A stretch of 64,000 nt of DNA, taken from Sipunculus nudus (taxonomy: Eukaryota > Annelida > Sipuncula > Golfingiida > Sipunculidae). Positions 48,653-60,655 of the stretch are shown in pieces. Within the stretch, counting starts at the first letter, position 1. The number at the start of each line of letters is the position of its first letter. The position numbers and the translations under genes are program-made. The stretch spans positions 879,241-943,240 of the forward strand of contig CM049318.1 in NCBI GenBank assembly GCA_026874595.1, written 5' to 3'. The notes under the pieces are model-generated. The model saw nothing but the letters and a program-made list of their open reading frames with translations, was not told the origin of the DNA and did not search any database.

Positions 48653-48875
48653 CTGTGGGGAGAAAATTATTGAGTTTCTTCACATTGACGTCCATTGATT
48701 GGAGAATCAGGATGGCCATAATCTGTGCACGGTTCTTGATAGCTGCATAATGGATCAGAGACAGACCCAGTTCGTCTGGTTTCCCCAGTCGCGAGGCTGG
48801 GCATTTCCTACACAAGGTAGAAAACATAGCAACCAAACCACGGGAGGCTGCTGCTTTCAGACCGTGTGGCAGGTT
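48653..48875 (-). CDS. ANKAR: ANKAR exon 1 of window (ankyrin region start)
   Basis: This 223-bp exon opens in phase 0 after the acceptor ending 'aaattccag' and begins with residues NLPHGLKAAASRGL. It ends with codons NNFLPT plus one base at the donor ACAG|GTATGT. The block preceding the first ankyrin repeat (LPHGLKAAASRGLVAMFSTL) fits the segment that leads into the ankyrin domain of ANKAR. An ankyrin repeat then follows (LGLSLIHYAAIKNRAQIMAI). The exon ends in phase 1, which exon 2 completes to give a TGPTPLHL junction, the canonical ankyrin turn. No exon upstream was recognised, so this is the first exon I can support and not the true start of the gene. Confidence 0.88.
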
Positions 48876-51250
48876 CTGGAATTTATAATACAAAGGTCAC
48901 TGAATCAGACATATAGGGGAAAAACAGGCAGGTCAAAGGTCAGGTTGTGTCATTGGTCCTTCAAGGAATGTAAATATTATTGTTGTTTTATCGTTTTTTA
49001 TATATGACTTAGTGCTGACTTTGAACTGGGCTGATAAAAATGTTTCAAATTCACACATATATAGCCTTAAATATGATACATAACAAAAATTCAAACGTTT
49101 AAGAAGTTAACCACAACCATAAAAAGATCTGTGAGATTGATAATCACTATAAGCATTTAGCAGTGAGCATATGTTTTGACACATGCAGGCCAACTGTACC
49201 TTAATTAATAGCAGACTAAGTATTGCAATTAAAATAATTACGATAAGATATATGCATGTATATCTCTTCCTTTGTGAATATCATATCTAAACCTGACTCA
49301 TTTGCCATAATCTATATCCTTCTGTTTGAAGTAAATACTCTTTATCTTATAACATGCACTTAAGAAAAATAAAGTTGCAACACTTCATGATATTTCTGTT
49401 TATTATAGAGTAATAAAAAATAGTAGTATACAGCAGGAGGACCAAATATGCAGTTTTTTTCTACAAATTTCCTATGTTTAGTTAAATTAACTAAACTTTT
49501 ATATAAACTATTTGATTTGCAGGGCTCCAACAAATGGAATGCAAGGTGAGGGCATTTTGAGATCATGTCAATGATTACATTTGTCCAGTACCAGACCGCG
49601 CAACCCATGCAGGCATTCATTAATCAAAACAAACAACTAATTAAACTTGTTTGTGAAGAGTGAATTATGACTGTATGCTTTTAATACCAAATGACACATG
49701 ACCGACAGCTATAGCTGTTTATATTGATTATGGAATTGAGGTTGGGACATGCCCTGGAGACAAATGTTTTCAACTTTTTTCACTGCATCATAGGTGTAAG
49801 CATTGGAAATGGCCTAGGTCCTGTCAGTTTGACTTCAAGTTGAATTAAAAAAAAATGCCTCCAGATACACTGATTGTGTGGTTATACCTGCCAGCCTGTA
49901 AGCTCACCTGCATGGACCAGCCTGTAAGCTCACCTGCATGGACCAGCTGGCTGAGTGAATATGTGTGGGATGTACATATAAAGCTAAGATTCTATTTGCT
50001 AGGAATGTTAATCCAACATGCCGAATGTAGAATGTGGATAAAAATATAAAGATTTACCAAATATATAAGGTGAGATTCCATATCTGTATACAATGGGATC
50101 TGGCATGGAAAATGCATATCCATCAAAACATATTGCCACATTTTGTTGACATTTTTGCTGGTTTCACATGTTATACTGGATGTGACATATCAAAAAATAC
50201 AGCATGCTACTGTACCAGTAATAAATTGTCTGGTACATATGAATTAAATCTCTCTACACAAATTCCACATAACACATTCTGGATTCTGTGAATATGGAAT
50301 CTTAGCTTGAGACTAATGAATGATAATGGCCTCTGTTAGCAGAGTTCCTAATTGAGCTGCTATCTTAAGAGAATTCACAGCTGAGATTTTTTTTACAGTT
50401 ACAGATCTGTCAACTCAAAAAGAATTTTTTTGCAGATGGGGCGCCGGTTCAGTAGCTAGTTTAGCATTTAATATTATATTCTACAATAAGGTACCATTAC
50501 ATGTAATAAGTCCTTCATCAAATACACAACTGAGACAAGTCATATACATAGTGTACCTAATTGATTACTGATTTATAATAGTTATCATAGTATGTACAGA
50601 TACACATATGCAAAAAGAGACGTGTGTGAGATATATATATATATATATATCACTAAAGGGACAGCTTCATGGCCACTATTCCTAGACATTATAAGATAAC
50701 ATCATGTTAACACCAAGACTGAGTAAAGTTCCTCTGCTGCCAACAGAAGTGTTTACCTAGACAGTTTTATTTATTCAATAGTTCCACTGTGGTCACACAC
50801 TCTCTTCTTGCCAGGAAGAACAGACTGGCAAATATACCACATCCTTCCTGTTATATGGCAATTTTTCCTAAAGTTTACATAATGATTTAGTGATCTTTCC
50901 TTGCTCATTATAGCCTTGCAATGTACTTGGCATATGTATGTTTAATCAGACTGCCATCCTGAGAGGACTACAAAAAATGCCCATACTGTATATGGACTTT
51001 TGTATTTGTGCTTAAAGTTCTCTGTTGTTGGAGATTTTGGTTCACAGTGCTCCAGCGTATGAGCACTTCTTTGCAAAGTATTCCATCAGGATTTTTTTTA
51101 AGGATAGGTCCATGGGTTAATTGTTAATGGTACTGTCTATTCAACGAGGATGCATCAGGATATCCATATAATAAGAATGATATGCTCATATTAAGTCTTC
51201 TAGGTTTCAGGTTATACATGTACAGGGTTAGGAATAATCTAGAAGTAAAC
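48876..51250 (-). other. Intron upstream of ANKAR exon 1, no exon found
   Basis: I searched for a minus-strand exon ending in phase 0 that would precede NLPHGLK but found none. A direct duplication of 'ctgtaagctcacctgcatgg' occurs near 49896-49940, and an (AT)n tract at about 50631-50650. Confidence 0.45.
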
Positions 51251-52618
51251 TATAGATGTGCTGGAATGACACGAATGGTGCCCCCGCCTGAAGCAAATTT
51301 GAAATATTTGTTAAAGTTCAGGTAAAATTTTCTATGTACAGGAGCGGTCATACGGTCCAAAGTAGGTCAACAAGAACAAAATGCGAACTCCATCTGTAAG
51401 TGGTCATTATGCACCCACAAACCAAAAATCAGGCCAATATCTGCAGGCATTGCGAAAAAAGTCCATACATGTGAATTTTTCATGAAAATTTCGATTTGCA
51501 TGAAATTTTCTGTTCAGTGGCCATCTTATGGCCAAAAGTAGGACAATGGGGACAAAATGCAAACTTGATCTGTAACTGGTCATGATACAGCCACGCACCA
51601 AATATCAGGCTAATATCTGCAGGCATTGCTAAAAAAAGTCTGTACATGTGCAATTATCATGAAAATTTCAATTTTTCCATGAAATTTTCTATGTTCAGGA
51701 GCTGTCATACAGTCAAAAGTAGGTCAACAGGGACAAAACTCAAACTTGATCTGTAACTGGTTATAATCTGCCAACACACCAAAAATCAGGATAATTAATA
51801 TTTGCAGGCATTGCCAAAAAAGTCCATACATGTGCATTTGTCACAAAAGTTTCTATTTTGCATGAAATTTTCTATGTTCAGGAGCCATCATACGGTCAAA
51901 AGGAGGTCAACCCTGATGAAATGCAAACTTGATCTGTAACTGGTCATGATACTGCCACACACCAAAAATCAGGCTAATACCTGCAGGCATTGCTAAAAAA
52001 AGTCTGTACCTGGGCAATTATCATAAAATTTTACATTTATCATGAAATTTTCTATGTTCAGGGGCTATCATAGAGCCAAAAGTAGGTCCTCAGCCAATAT
52101 TTGAACTTGGTCTGTAAGTGGTCGTAATACACACACACAAGAAATTAGGCCAGTGTTTGCAAATGCAAAAACCATACATGTGTATTTGTCTTGAAAATTT
52201 CAATTTTTCCATGAAATTTTCTATATTCAGGAGCCGTCATACAGTCAAAAATAGGTCAACAGGGACGAAACACAAACTTGATCTGTAACTGCATGTTTAT
52301 AATCTGCCAACACACCAAAAATCAGGCTAATTAATATTTGAAGGCATTGCAGAAAAATTCTGTACATGTGCATTTGTCATGAAAATTTCTATTTTTCATG
52401 AAATTTTCTATGTTCAGGAGCCGTCATACAGTCAAAAGGAGGTCAACCCTGACCAAATGCAAACTTGATCTGTAACTGGTCATTATCTGCCTACACACAA
52501 AAATCAGGTCAATATCTCCAGGCATTGCAGAAAAGTCTGTACAACTGTTTGATTCCGGAATGACGGAATGATGGACATTGGTAAAACTATATGCCCCGGC
52601 AACTTTGTGGCGGGGGCA
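51251..52618 (+). mobile_element. Hairpin-ended satellite element 4 (second copy of element 3 family)
   Basis: The start ('tatagatgtgctggaatgac', then GGTGCCCCCGCC), the core repeats ('aaaagtaggtcaacagggac', 'cttgatctgtaactggtcat') and the end (hairpin TGCCCCGGC...GCGGGGGCA at 52592-52618) match the element at 36074-37568 in the same orientation, with about seven core units. Confidence 0.7.
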
Positions 52619-52719
52619 TGAAAAAAATGTTAATTAAGGTAAAGGTATGCCATATGGCTTATAGTCTGATATCACTCCATGAGATTCACATCTGACTTTA
52701 CACTATATGGTTACACAAC

Positions 52720-53100
52720 TCCCTGGGGAGCATACCTCCACACACATGCCTTCCTAGCTGCAACACAGTTATTCCATTCTACATTTGCCTGCCCCCATGA
52801 CCAGTACCCATTCACTCCTTGGAAAAGAGGGCTCACCCCTGTAGTAAAGACTTTGGCCAGGAGTCTAATAATGAAGAAGGCTGTTCTGAACCGGTTTCAA
52901 ACCAACAACCTTATGATCACAAGTCTAGCACCCTTAACATTAAGCCGCCATGCTCCACAAGTCATGAACTGTCATTAGGGCATTAAAACCAATATCTGAG
53001 CTTCTAACCAGATTATGCCACTGAGGCACTGGTGGGGTTTGAGCCCAGGACCTTCAGCTCTCGTGTCGAATGCCTTGACCACTAGGCGACATACTACCGG
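52720..53100 (-). repeat. Possible tRNA-derived SINE sequences
   Basis: On the minus strand two tRNA-like heads can be read. One at about 53025-53095 has 'gcctagtggtcaaggcattc' (A-box like) and 'gggctcaaacc' (B-box like). The other at about 52895-52965 has 'ggcggcttaatgttaaggg' and 'ggtttgaaaccgg'. They look like SINE fragments and not working tRNA genes, since the cloverleaf stems do not close cleanly by eye. Confidence 0.35.
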
Positions 53101-54096
53101 TCTCAATGATTCAATTATGCTATTGCCCAACCATACCAATATATTCAGCTTCTTTCCATCAACTGTTCCTTCATATTTATGTATACAAATAAATCTTTAT
53201 TCAGATCCTTTCAGTCTGAAGGTTGTTCATGATACTTTCTTGAATAAATACAGAATGTAAATTGTTTAGAATGATCAAACTAAGATGCGCAAGACATTTC
53301 ACAATTTGGTGGTATATAATAAGTGAGATTCAATCATGAAAAGCTGCAGATATCAAAAAGTGGCATCGGTGATATTACATTATATTAGGCTGTCTGATAT
53401 ACTAAATAAATAAATTTTCACCTTTCTACATATATAGCCTACATATTATAGATGGCCATAAGTAATTACAGAGGACAGATAACTGGTTCTTGCTGATATA
53501 ATATCTACTTATTTGAGTTTATTTTGCCAGTTAGTCTTGCAAGTTAAAAATAAAACATATGCCTACAGGCATAAATAGTCACCTGCCATATGTTTACCAA
53601 GTAAATTTTGCATCAGTGATACACAAATTTTCTAAAATCTTGCAAAGATTCTGTTTTTTTAATAATAAAACTTACAAAATACATACTGGATTAAAATAAG
53701 AAAATGCTTGCATGATTATCTTTTTAGTTATCCAGATCGACCATGTTAATCTGGGAGGAATGGGTGATGTAATTTGTAAACTGGACAGATTTGATCAAAT
53801 TGACACCTGTCAAAGTTGTGGCAAAGAAATATGGCTGAAACATTTTAATGCAGAAAATTGTTAAACAGAGTTGGTGCCACACATGCAAGTCATGTGATCA
53901 ATATGCCTAAAAAATTTGATAATGATTGGTGAAGTGGTTCATGAGATATTTTTAAAGGTAAAAGATTGTGCACCATATATTGAAACATGTGATATCAGGA
54001 AATGTTGCAATCAGCAAAATTTGAACTCGGTTGAAAAAAAAACTCTATTCAATTAGGTATTCATTGCATTACCCTAGCTCAAAGGAATCCTTGCAT
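53101..54096. other. Unassigned, AT-rich
   Basis: There is no coding frame with content. Around 53860-53960 is a weakly pearl-like stretch ('tggtgccacacatgcaagtc', 'gaagtggttcatgagatatt'). Confidence 0.4.
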
Positions 54097-54330
54097 ATTG
54101 TTTGAAGGCTAAAGTGTTCTTATTAATACTGACTTATCTGAAGAAAAGTGAAAAAGACCATTTTGGAGCACAGAAAGGCATTACCGGTAAACAGAGGTGG
54201 TGGCACCTGCAGGTTTATAATCACATGTCAGTCCTGTGCTGAGTAAAATTTGGTGAAGAAAGCAGCTAAGGTCTTAAAGATATGTTGGAAAAAGAATGGG
54301 GAAGGACGGAAGGATGGAAGAATGGCTGAA
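54097..54330 (+). repeat. Dispersed repeat, copy B (matches 25549-25790)
   Basis: It has the same order of blocks as copy A ('tgaaggctaaagtgttctta', 'ggtggcacctgcaggt', 'aaagatatgttggaaaaaga'), followed here by a (GGAC)n-like tract at 54301-54330 and 'cagacagacacagacc'. The simple repeat suggests the 3' part of a pearl-like element. Confidence 0.55.
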
Positions 54331-55123
54331 CAGACAGACACAGACCATTTTAGTAGACCTCGACCCCTCCTACAGCTATGAATAACCTCTGTGTAAGTAA
54401 GAATTTGCTTCGCGAACATGCGTGTACCTATATGTAATGCATAGGAACTACTGGTACATTGTCATATTGTATACTGTCCAGGACCTATATAATGCATCAA
54501 TAACCAAATTTTCTCTGTGTTAGTCAATTTTAACATTCTGCATGAGTATCTAATCTGCTGATTTATTTGCAACTAAATAATATTAAATGAAGAATGCAAC
54601 AAATGTAATACAGACTGAGGATAAAACACATCCATGGCAGATAATTTGTGCTTTGATATGCCATGATAAATAGGGAATCTAGTGATATCATTGTTTGCAT
54701 CAGGTGACAACTTACACATCAGTGACTCGTTTCATGCACCTGTGTGTGTATTCAGGACTAACGCAGTGACCATATAAAGAGTTAAAGAGTTGCACAGGAT
54801 TACAGTGCAAATGTTCACAAAAGATCTTAAAAAGTAAATACTCTGATATGGTTGACAATTACCCATGCAGTGAAAATAACTGTGTAACCAATAGGACATA
54901 TCAGTTTGCACTGGTTGCACTGTGATGTACAATACACATGCAGTATTGAACCTTTGGGGTGTTTTTTTCCTGATAGCTTGTTACATTACCTGATAATTTA
55001 TCCTCTGAGGAACACAGATAATTGTTTAATCATAAAATATATATAAAAAGTCTGGCATGCTAAATAAATATAGATCAATAATAACAGATATTCTCATTTT
55101 TTAGTAGAATTAAATAAAATAAG
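54331..55123. other. Unassigned, AT-rich
   Basis: Nothing recognised. Confidence 0.45.
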
Positions 55124-56865
55124 AAGTGGCCCATGGGTCATGATGCTCAGCCAACTGACATGTTGACAATATGCCCTTGCACAGGCAACTAATTAAGATA
55201 ATGTCCAGCCTTTCCTGAGGAATCTTACAATTTGTGTGTATTTTGCATTATTTCGGGGGTGTTAAACATACCCCAAACTCTGGGAATATAGGTCACAGTG
55301 ACTGAATTTCAGTTTCTGGGGAGAACTTTTGAGGAACTCTCAGGATGTCAGGTTAGAAGTTTCTGGGCCAAATAGGTATGATTTGTGGTCTACTTTGGTA
55401 TCAAATTTTCAATCATTCCGAGGTGTGCTTATAAGCCCTATAGCTCAGAAAATATGGGTAACAGAGACCTAATTTCACGTTTCCAAGGAGACTTCTCATG
55501 GACCTCCCTGGATTTAAAGTAAGAAGATTCCAGGTCCAATGGTTATGATTTGTGCCCTGCTTTGGCTCAAAAACAGAGGAAATAATAGTGTAAAAAAAAA
55601 AAAAAAAAAAACAGGTGGCACCATCAGTCTGCAGAAACTAATGAAACATTCCATGACAAATATCCATGCAAAGAATCATTGTGATCAATGCATTAGTTGT
55701 TAAGATACTTGAGCTTGTGTATCAAATTTTTCATTATTTTTTTTGGGGGGGGGGTACTTCGGAGCCCCATAGCTTAAAGAATATGGTTAACAGAGACCTA
55801 ATTCCATTCTCCGGATGTAAAGTTAGAAGATTCCAGGTCCAGAGGTTACGATTTGTGCCCTGTTAACAGATGACCACATCCTTAAAGGTCTCAAAAACAG
55901 AGAAAAAAAAGTAAAAAATAACACCATCAGTGGCACCATCAGTCTGCAGAAACTGATAAAACATTCCATGACAAATATCCATGCAAAAAATCATGGTGAT
56001 CAATGCATAAGTTGTTCAGATACTTAAGCTTTTTTTTTATTAAATTTTTCATTTTTCTTGGGGGGGGGGGAGAGGTACTTCGGGTTTCCATGGAGACTTT
56101 TCATAACCTCCCTGGATGTAAAGTTAGAAGATTCTAGGTCAAGCGGTTATGATTTGTGTCAAAAACAGAGAAAAAAAAGTAAAAAATAACACCATCAGTG
56201 GTACCATCAGTCTGCAGAAACTGATAAAACATTCCATGACAAATATCCATGCAAAAAATCATGGTGATCAATGCATAAGTTGTTCAGATACTTAAGCTTT
56301 TTTTTTATTAAATTTTTCATTTTTCTTGGGGGGAGGGGGGGGAGAGGTACTTCGGGTTTCCATGGAGACTTTTCATAACCTTTCTGGATGTAAAGTTAGA
56401 AGATTCTAGGTCAAGCGGTTATTATTTGTGCCCTAGCTGTAAACAGATGACCGCATCTGTATGGGTCTCAAAAATAGAGAAAAAATCGCAAAATATTAAA
56501 AGAATACAGGTGGCACCACCAGTCTACAGAAACTGATGAAACACTCCATGATCAATATCCATGCAAAGAATCATGGTGATCATTGCATTAGTTGTTCAGA
56601 AACTTGAGCTTTTGTATCAAATTTTTCATTATTCTGGGGGGGTACTTCAGAGCCCAATAGCTTGAAGAATATGGGTAACAGAGACCTAATTCCAGGTTTC
56701 CAAAGAGATTTTTAATGAACCTCTCTGGATGTAAAGTTAGAAGATTCCAGGTCCAGTGGTAACAATTTGTGCCTGGTTCATTGGCGGGTGGACAGACGGA
56801 CAGACAGCTAGACAACGGACAAAAAGCGATTGCTAAAGCTCAGATGACTTACAGTCAGCTGAGCT
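55124..56865 (+). mobile_element. Hairpin-ended satellite element 5
   Basis: It starts 'aagtggcccatgggtcatga' with a GCTCAGCCAACTGAC arm and ends in the hairpin AGCTCAGATGAC / GTCAGCTGAGCT (56837-56865) after a (GGAC)n-like tract at 56790-56812. In between are about five core units of 240-300 bp ('caccatcagtctgcagaaac', 'tgcaaagaatcatggtgatc', 'tgtaaagttagaagattcca'), most with a poly(G) run of 7-11. No protein is encoded. Confidence 0.65.
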
Positions 56866-57261
56866 AAAAACAAAAAATAAATATGACCATGTCATATTGC
56901 AGTTTTCAATGAACACAGTTCCATGGATCAATATTAGAGATATACTTGTGAAGAAACTAGAAACTATGAACCAGTCTCCTTATATTAGTTTTATGATTAT
57001 AATTAAGAGACTAACAGCATGATTTTAACTTATCTATCTACTATTCATTACATACACAGTAGATATGCAATATTAACATTATTTACACTGTATGAACTAA
57101 ATAAAAGATAACATAGTCAACATATTACAAAAATATTTACAAAAGGAAAATGTTCTCAATTTCTCCCTGTAATTAACTGAAACTTGTGTATCACTTTTTA
57201 TAAAGAAAACTGAAATTTACTAGATAAAGTGGTCATTTCATTTCATGCTAACAAATTAAAC
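56866..57261. other. Spacer between elements 5 and 6
   Basis: AT-rich sequence with no feature seen. Confidence 0.5.
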
Positions 57262-60200
57262 AAGTGACCCATGGGTAATGACGCTCAGCTGACTGGGATG
57301 AGATTCGCAAAAGGAAATTTTATCATCTGAATGGTAGTATATACCAATTCAACTGAAGCATTAAACAGATTAACCAACAGGCCAAGATTGTGTCTGTATT
57401 TATATATCTAAAAAATAGAGAAACATTGTGTACACTTAAAAAAAATACAGTTGGCTCCACCAGTCTGCAGAAACTAACAAAAACACATGGTCAATATCCA
57501 TGCAAAGAATCATGGTGATCTCTGCAATAGTTGTTTAGATACTTCAGCTTTTGTACCAAATTTTCCATTATTCTAAAGGAAACTTCTGGGTCCTATAGCT
57601 TGAAGGATATGGGTAACAGAGACCTAATTTCAGGTTTCCACAGACAAACAAGAATGAAGATTCTAGGTCCAGTTGTTACAATTTGTGCCACGTTAACAGA
57701 TGACAGCATACTTAAAGGTCTAAAAAATAGAGAATAAAATTTGAAAAAAAAAATGAATAAAATATAGGTGGCACTACCAGTCTGCAGAAACTGATGAAAC
57801 ACTCCATAATCAATATCCATGCAAAGAATCATGGTGATCTCTGCATTAGTTGTTCAGATACTTCAGCTTTTGTATCAAATTTTCCATTATTCTGAGGGAT
57901 ACTTCGGAGTCCTATAGCTTGAAGGATATGGGAAATAGAGACCTAATTTCAGGTTTCCATAGACACTTTTCATTGGCCTCCTTGCATTACAAGAATGAAG
58001 AATCTAGGTCCAGTTGTTATGATTTGTACCCTGTTGACAGACAACAATATCTTTAAAGGTCTCCAGGGTTCGTACGCACCTTAATTGAAAACCTTAAAAA
58101 GTGCTTGAATTTAGTCATTTTAGTTTCAAGGGCTTTAAAAGTGCTTAAAAAGAGAGAGTGGTTTGGAAAAGTGCTTGAAAAATAAAATTTTGTGAAAGAG
58201 TTTGGTGTATGTTGTGTGTATGCATACCTGGTATTTTAATATCGACTTTCGGGCATCTTAACATCAATCAAATGTATGAAATAGAATTAATCCAATCGTT
58301 GATGAATAAAAATAAGTTAACATACGAGGGTATTACCATGTTTATTATCAAATAGTAAGTGAGCTGGTTTACTGGAAAGATTGTGGAGATTTCTCCCAAG
58401 GTACGTATAAAAGCTCTTTAATTGAAAACTCAATACACCCTTAGCGAGTTCATATAAGTATTTTTACAAGATTTATAACTTAAATTTAAATGTAATACTA
58501 CAGAGATTATTTTTATTGCTATTGAGAAGATCTGTCCAAAGGAAATAATTATCTGGGAACAAACCAGGGGAATAAAATGTGTGAAAAATACATGATGGGA
58601 ACAATTCGAATCTGAGGGATAATAATAATATAAAACTAATTTGCTCAGTAGAATATGTTGTTTAAATCAAGTTAACTTTATGTTTTACATTGGTAACTCG
58701 GCGATAATAATTGTATCAGAGGGGCTATATTTCCCCCAACGAACCCGATCCGACTTTGTTTTGGTTAAAGGTTTTTCAGTTTACCCATGGGTTGGGTTTT
58801 TTTTTATCTTTGTACCTGCGCATTCCACGTGTATGCGCTGTGATCGTCATTTATTAGCTCCCTAAGACCACTGATCATCGAATTACAGTTTACACGCGGG
58901 GTCAATCCAATTAAGGATAAATACTGTTTGTCCGAAAATAGGTAAAGGTGTTTGGCAGGTACTGACGTATATTCACATACTTTGGCGTCAGTTTGTAAAA
59001 GGCTGGGATCCATGGGGGAAATCACATTTTTGTTGCGATGTGATATAGCTGTTTGTAAGTGTAGTACAATGGCAGTTTAAAGAGTGATCAGTGACATATA
59101 CAGCTTCCTGCATCGGCCCCCTCCTTGCCCTGCATAACCGATTGCATAAAGCTCACTAATAAGAGTTTTTTTAAAAAAAATAAGATTTCACATTGTTAGT
59201 TTAAATCAAATGTTGGACAGGTTTGAATAGAAATCTGGCTGCGTCTGTGATCGTTAGATAACGACCTACACAGGTGTTGCCCGGCCATTTGTTGACACAT
59301 GCGGCCTGTGACTTGGCGGTAAACGGCAGAAACTTCGTGCAAGACAAGGTCGTCATATTAAACGTGCTGATACGAGGTTTGACTAGTATTGTTATGAATA
59401 ATTTGATAATAATATACCAAAATATTGTATGTGGGATAACATACTACAGGCTTTTATTGATTTTTTTGCCGTTGAAAACTTGAATGAATATACCCCATGA
59501 TCGCCAAACTGTCAAGTTTTTTTCAGCACCCCTTGTGCCGGAGCATATAATTTGCTAAAGTTTGAGCTAGTCCACAAATCAGAGATCCCTATTCAAGATA
59601 TTATAGGTTTTAGACCCTCCTTATCAGATTTGTTAAATCTGTCAAGGTCATGCCAGAGATGAGTGACCATTTTGAATGTAAAGTTAAAACAATGGGCTGT
59701 TGTGTATTAAACTGTGACTGGCTATACCGAAGGGTAAATCACAAGCGCTTCAATTGCTATTAGTGTAGATTTCGATTAAATTTGTTACTTTTCTGAGTCA
59801 TTTCCTTATAACCATGACTTATTTAACATTTCCTAGCCTTTTTATCATACTATATGGTCCATCTCATTATAAATATTATTTTGCATTTTGTGTTACAAGC
59901 CTTTCCATGTCGGCAACATGCATGGGTGAAGATGCACTGACCGTCCATAAATTTTGATGTCCTTGAAAATACTTTTCAGGTCCTTGAAAAGTGCTTGAAA
60001 TTTTTCTCATGATAAGTGTATGAACCCTGGTCTAAAAAAATAGAGAAAAAAATGGTAAAAATTTGGAAAAAAAATAGAGGTGGTGCACCAAGTCTACAGA
60101 AACTGAATGAACACCTCATGATCAATATGTATTCCAAAAATCATGAACATCAGTGTTGTAGTTATTGAGATACTGCAGTTGTTGTATCAAGAGAAAAAAA

Positions 60201-60655
60201 AATGGTAAAAATTTGGAAAAAAAATAGAGGTGGCGCCACCAGTCTGCAGGCACTGATGGAACATCTCTTGATCAATATGTATGCCAAAAATCACGACCAT
60301 CAGTGATGTAGTTAATGAGATATTGAAGTTTATGTATGAAATTTTTGACTATTCTGGGGGGGGGGGGGACTTTGGGGCCCCATAACTTGAAGGATATGGG
60401 TAACAGAGACCTCATTTCTGGTTTCCATGGAGACTTTTCATGGGTCTCTCAGTGTGTCAAGAATGAAGATTCTAGGTCAGGTTTTAACGATTTGTGCTCT
60501 GTTAACAGATGTTCACATTTTTAAAGGTCTCAAAAATAGAGAAAAAATTTGTAAAAAAATCGAAAAATACAGGTCGCGCCACCAGTCTGCAGGAACTGAT
60601 GGAACATCTCATGATCAATAAGTATGTCAAAAATCATGACCATCAGTGATGTAGT
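57262..60655 (+). mobile_element. Hairpin-type satellite element 6, same family as element 5, interrupted
   Basis: The start 'caagtgacccatgggtaatg' with GCTCAGCTGACT matches element 5. Core units with 'accagtctgcagaaactgat' and 'atgcaaagaatcatggtgat' continue to 58063, are broken by a 1.97-kb insertion, resume at 60030 and run to about 60655. The expected terminal hairpin is absent: the sequence switches at GTAGTTAAG to unrelated DNA, so the 3' end is truncated or hit by another TTAA-type insertion. Confidence 0.6.
58064..60029. mobile_element. Nested TIR element, 1.97 kb
   Basis: The left end CAGGGTTCGTACGCACCTT and right end (reverse-complemented) CAGGGTTCATACACTTATC are terminal inverted repeats. 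Further inside, both carry 'ttgaaaagtgcttgaaa'-like sequence. It interrupts the sequence 'aaaggtct...ctaaaaaa' that is continuous in neighbouring core units, which proves insertion. A GTCT on each side may be the target duplication. No transposase was recognised. The superfamily is not assigned. Confidence 0.7.

Larger units (their letters stand above)
2010..48875 (-). other. ANKAR: ANKAR-like gene, partial (ten internal exons)
   Basis: This gene span covers ten exons that I assembled by eye from reading frames and GT-AG splice sites. They join without phase conflict into 649 codons. The order of ankyrin repeats, a short linker and then armadillo repeats is the arrangement of ANKAR, the ankyrin and armadillo repeat-containing protein. 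Several blocks fit that family, such as GPTPLHLSARYGSLDAA in the ankyrin part and GACALWALAGQTKSQQKY in the armadillo part. ANKAR is a scaffold-type repeat protein of poorly defined function. The gene starts upstream of 48875: exon 1 here opens with an acceptor, so N-terminal exons are missing. It continues past position 1, because exon 10 ends in a donor. The intron between exons 7 and 8 is about 18.4 kb and carries many transposons. Family assignment is strong. The exact ends of each exon are inferred without transcript data. Confidence 0.9.

Noticed and set aside
49360-49620. 86-codon minus-strand frame as an upstream ANKAR exon
   Set aside because: No acceptor or donor in the needed phase and no similarity to the region expected before the ankyrin repeats.
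53025-53095. tRNA gene on the minus strand
   Set aside because: A- and B-box-like blocks are present, but stems do not pair convincingly and a similar head lies nearby; more likely SINE sequence.
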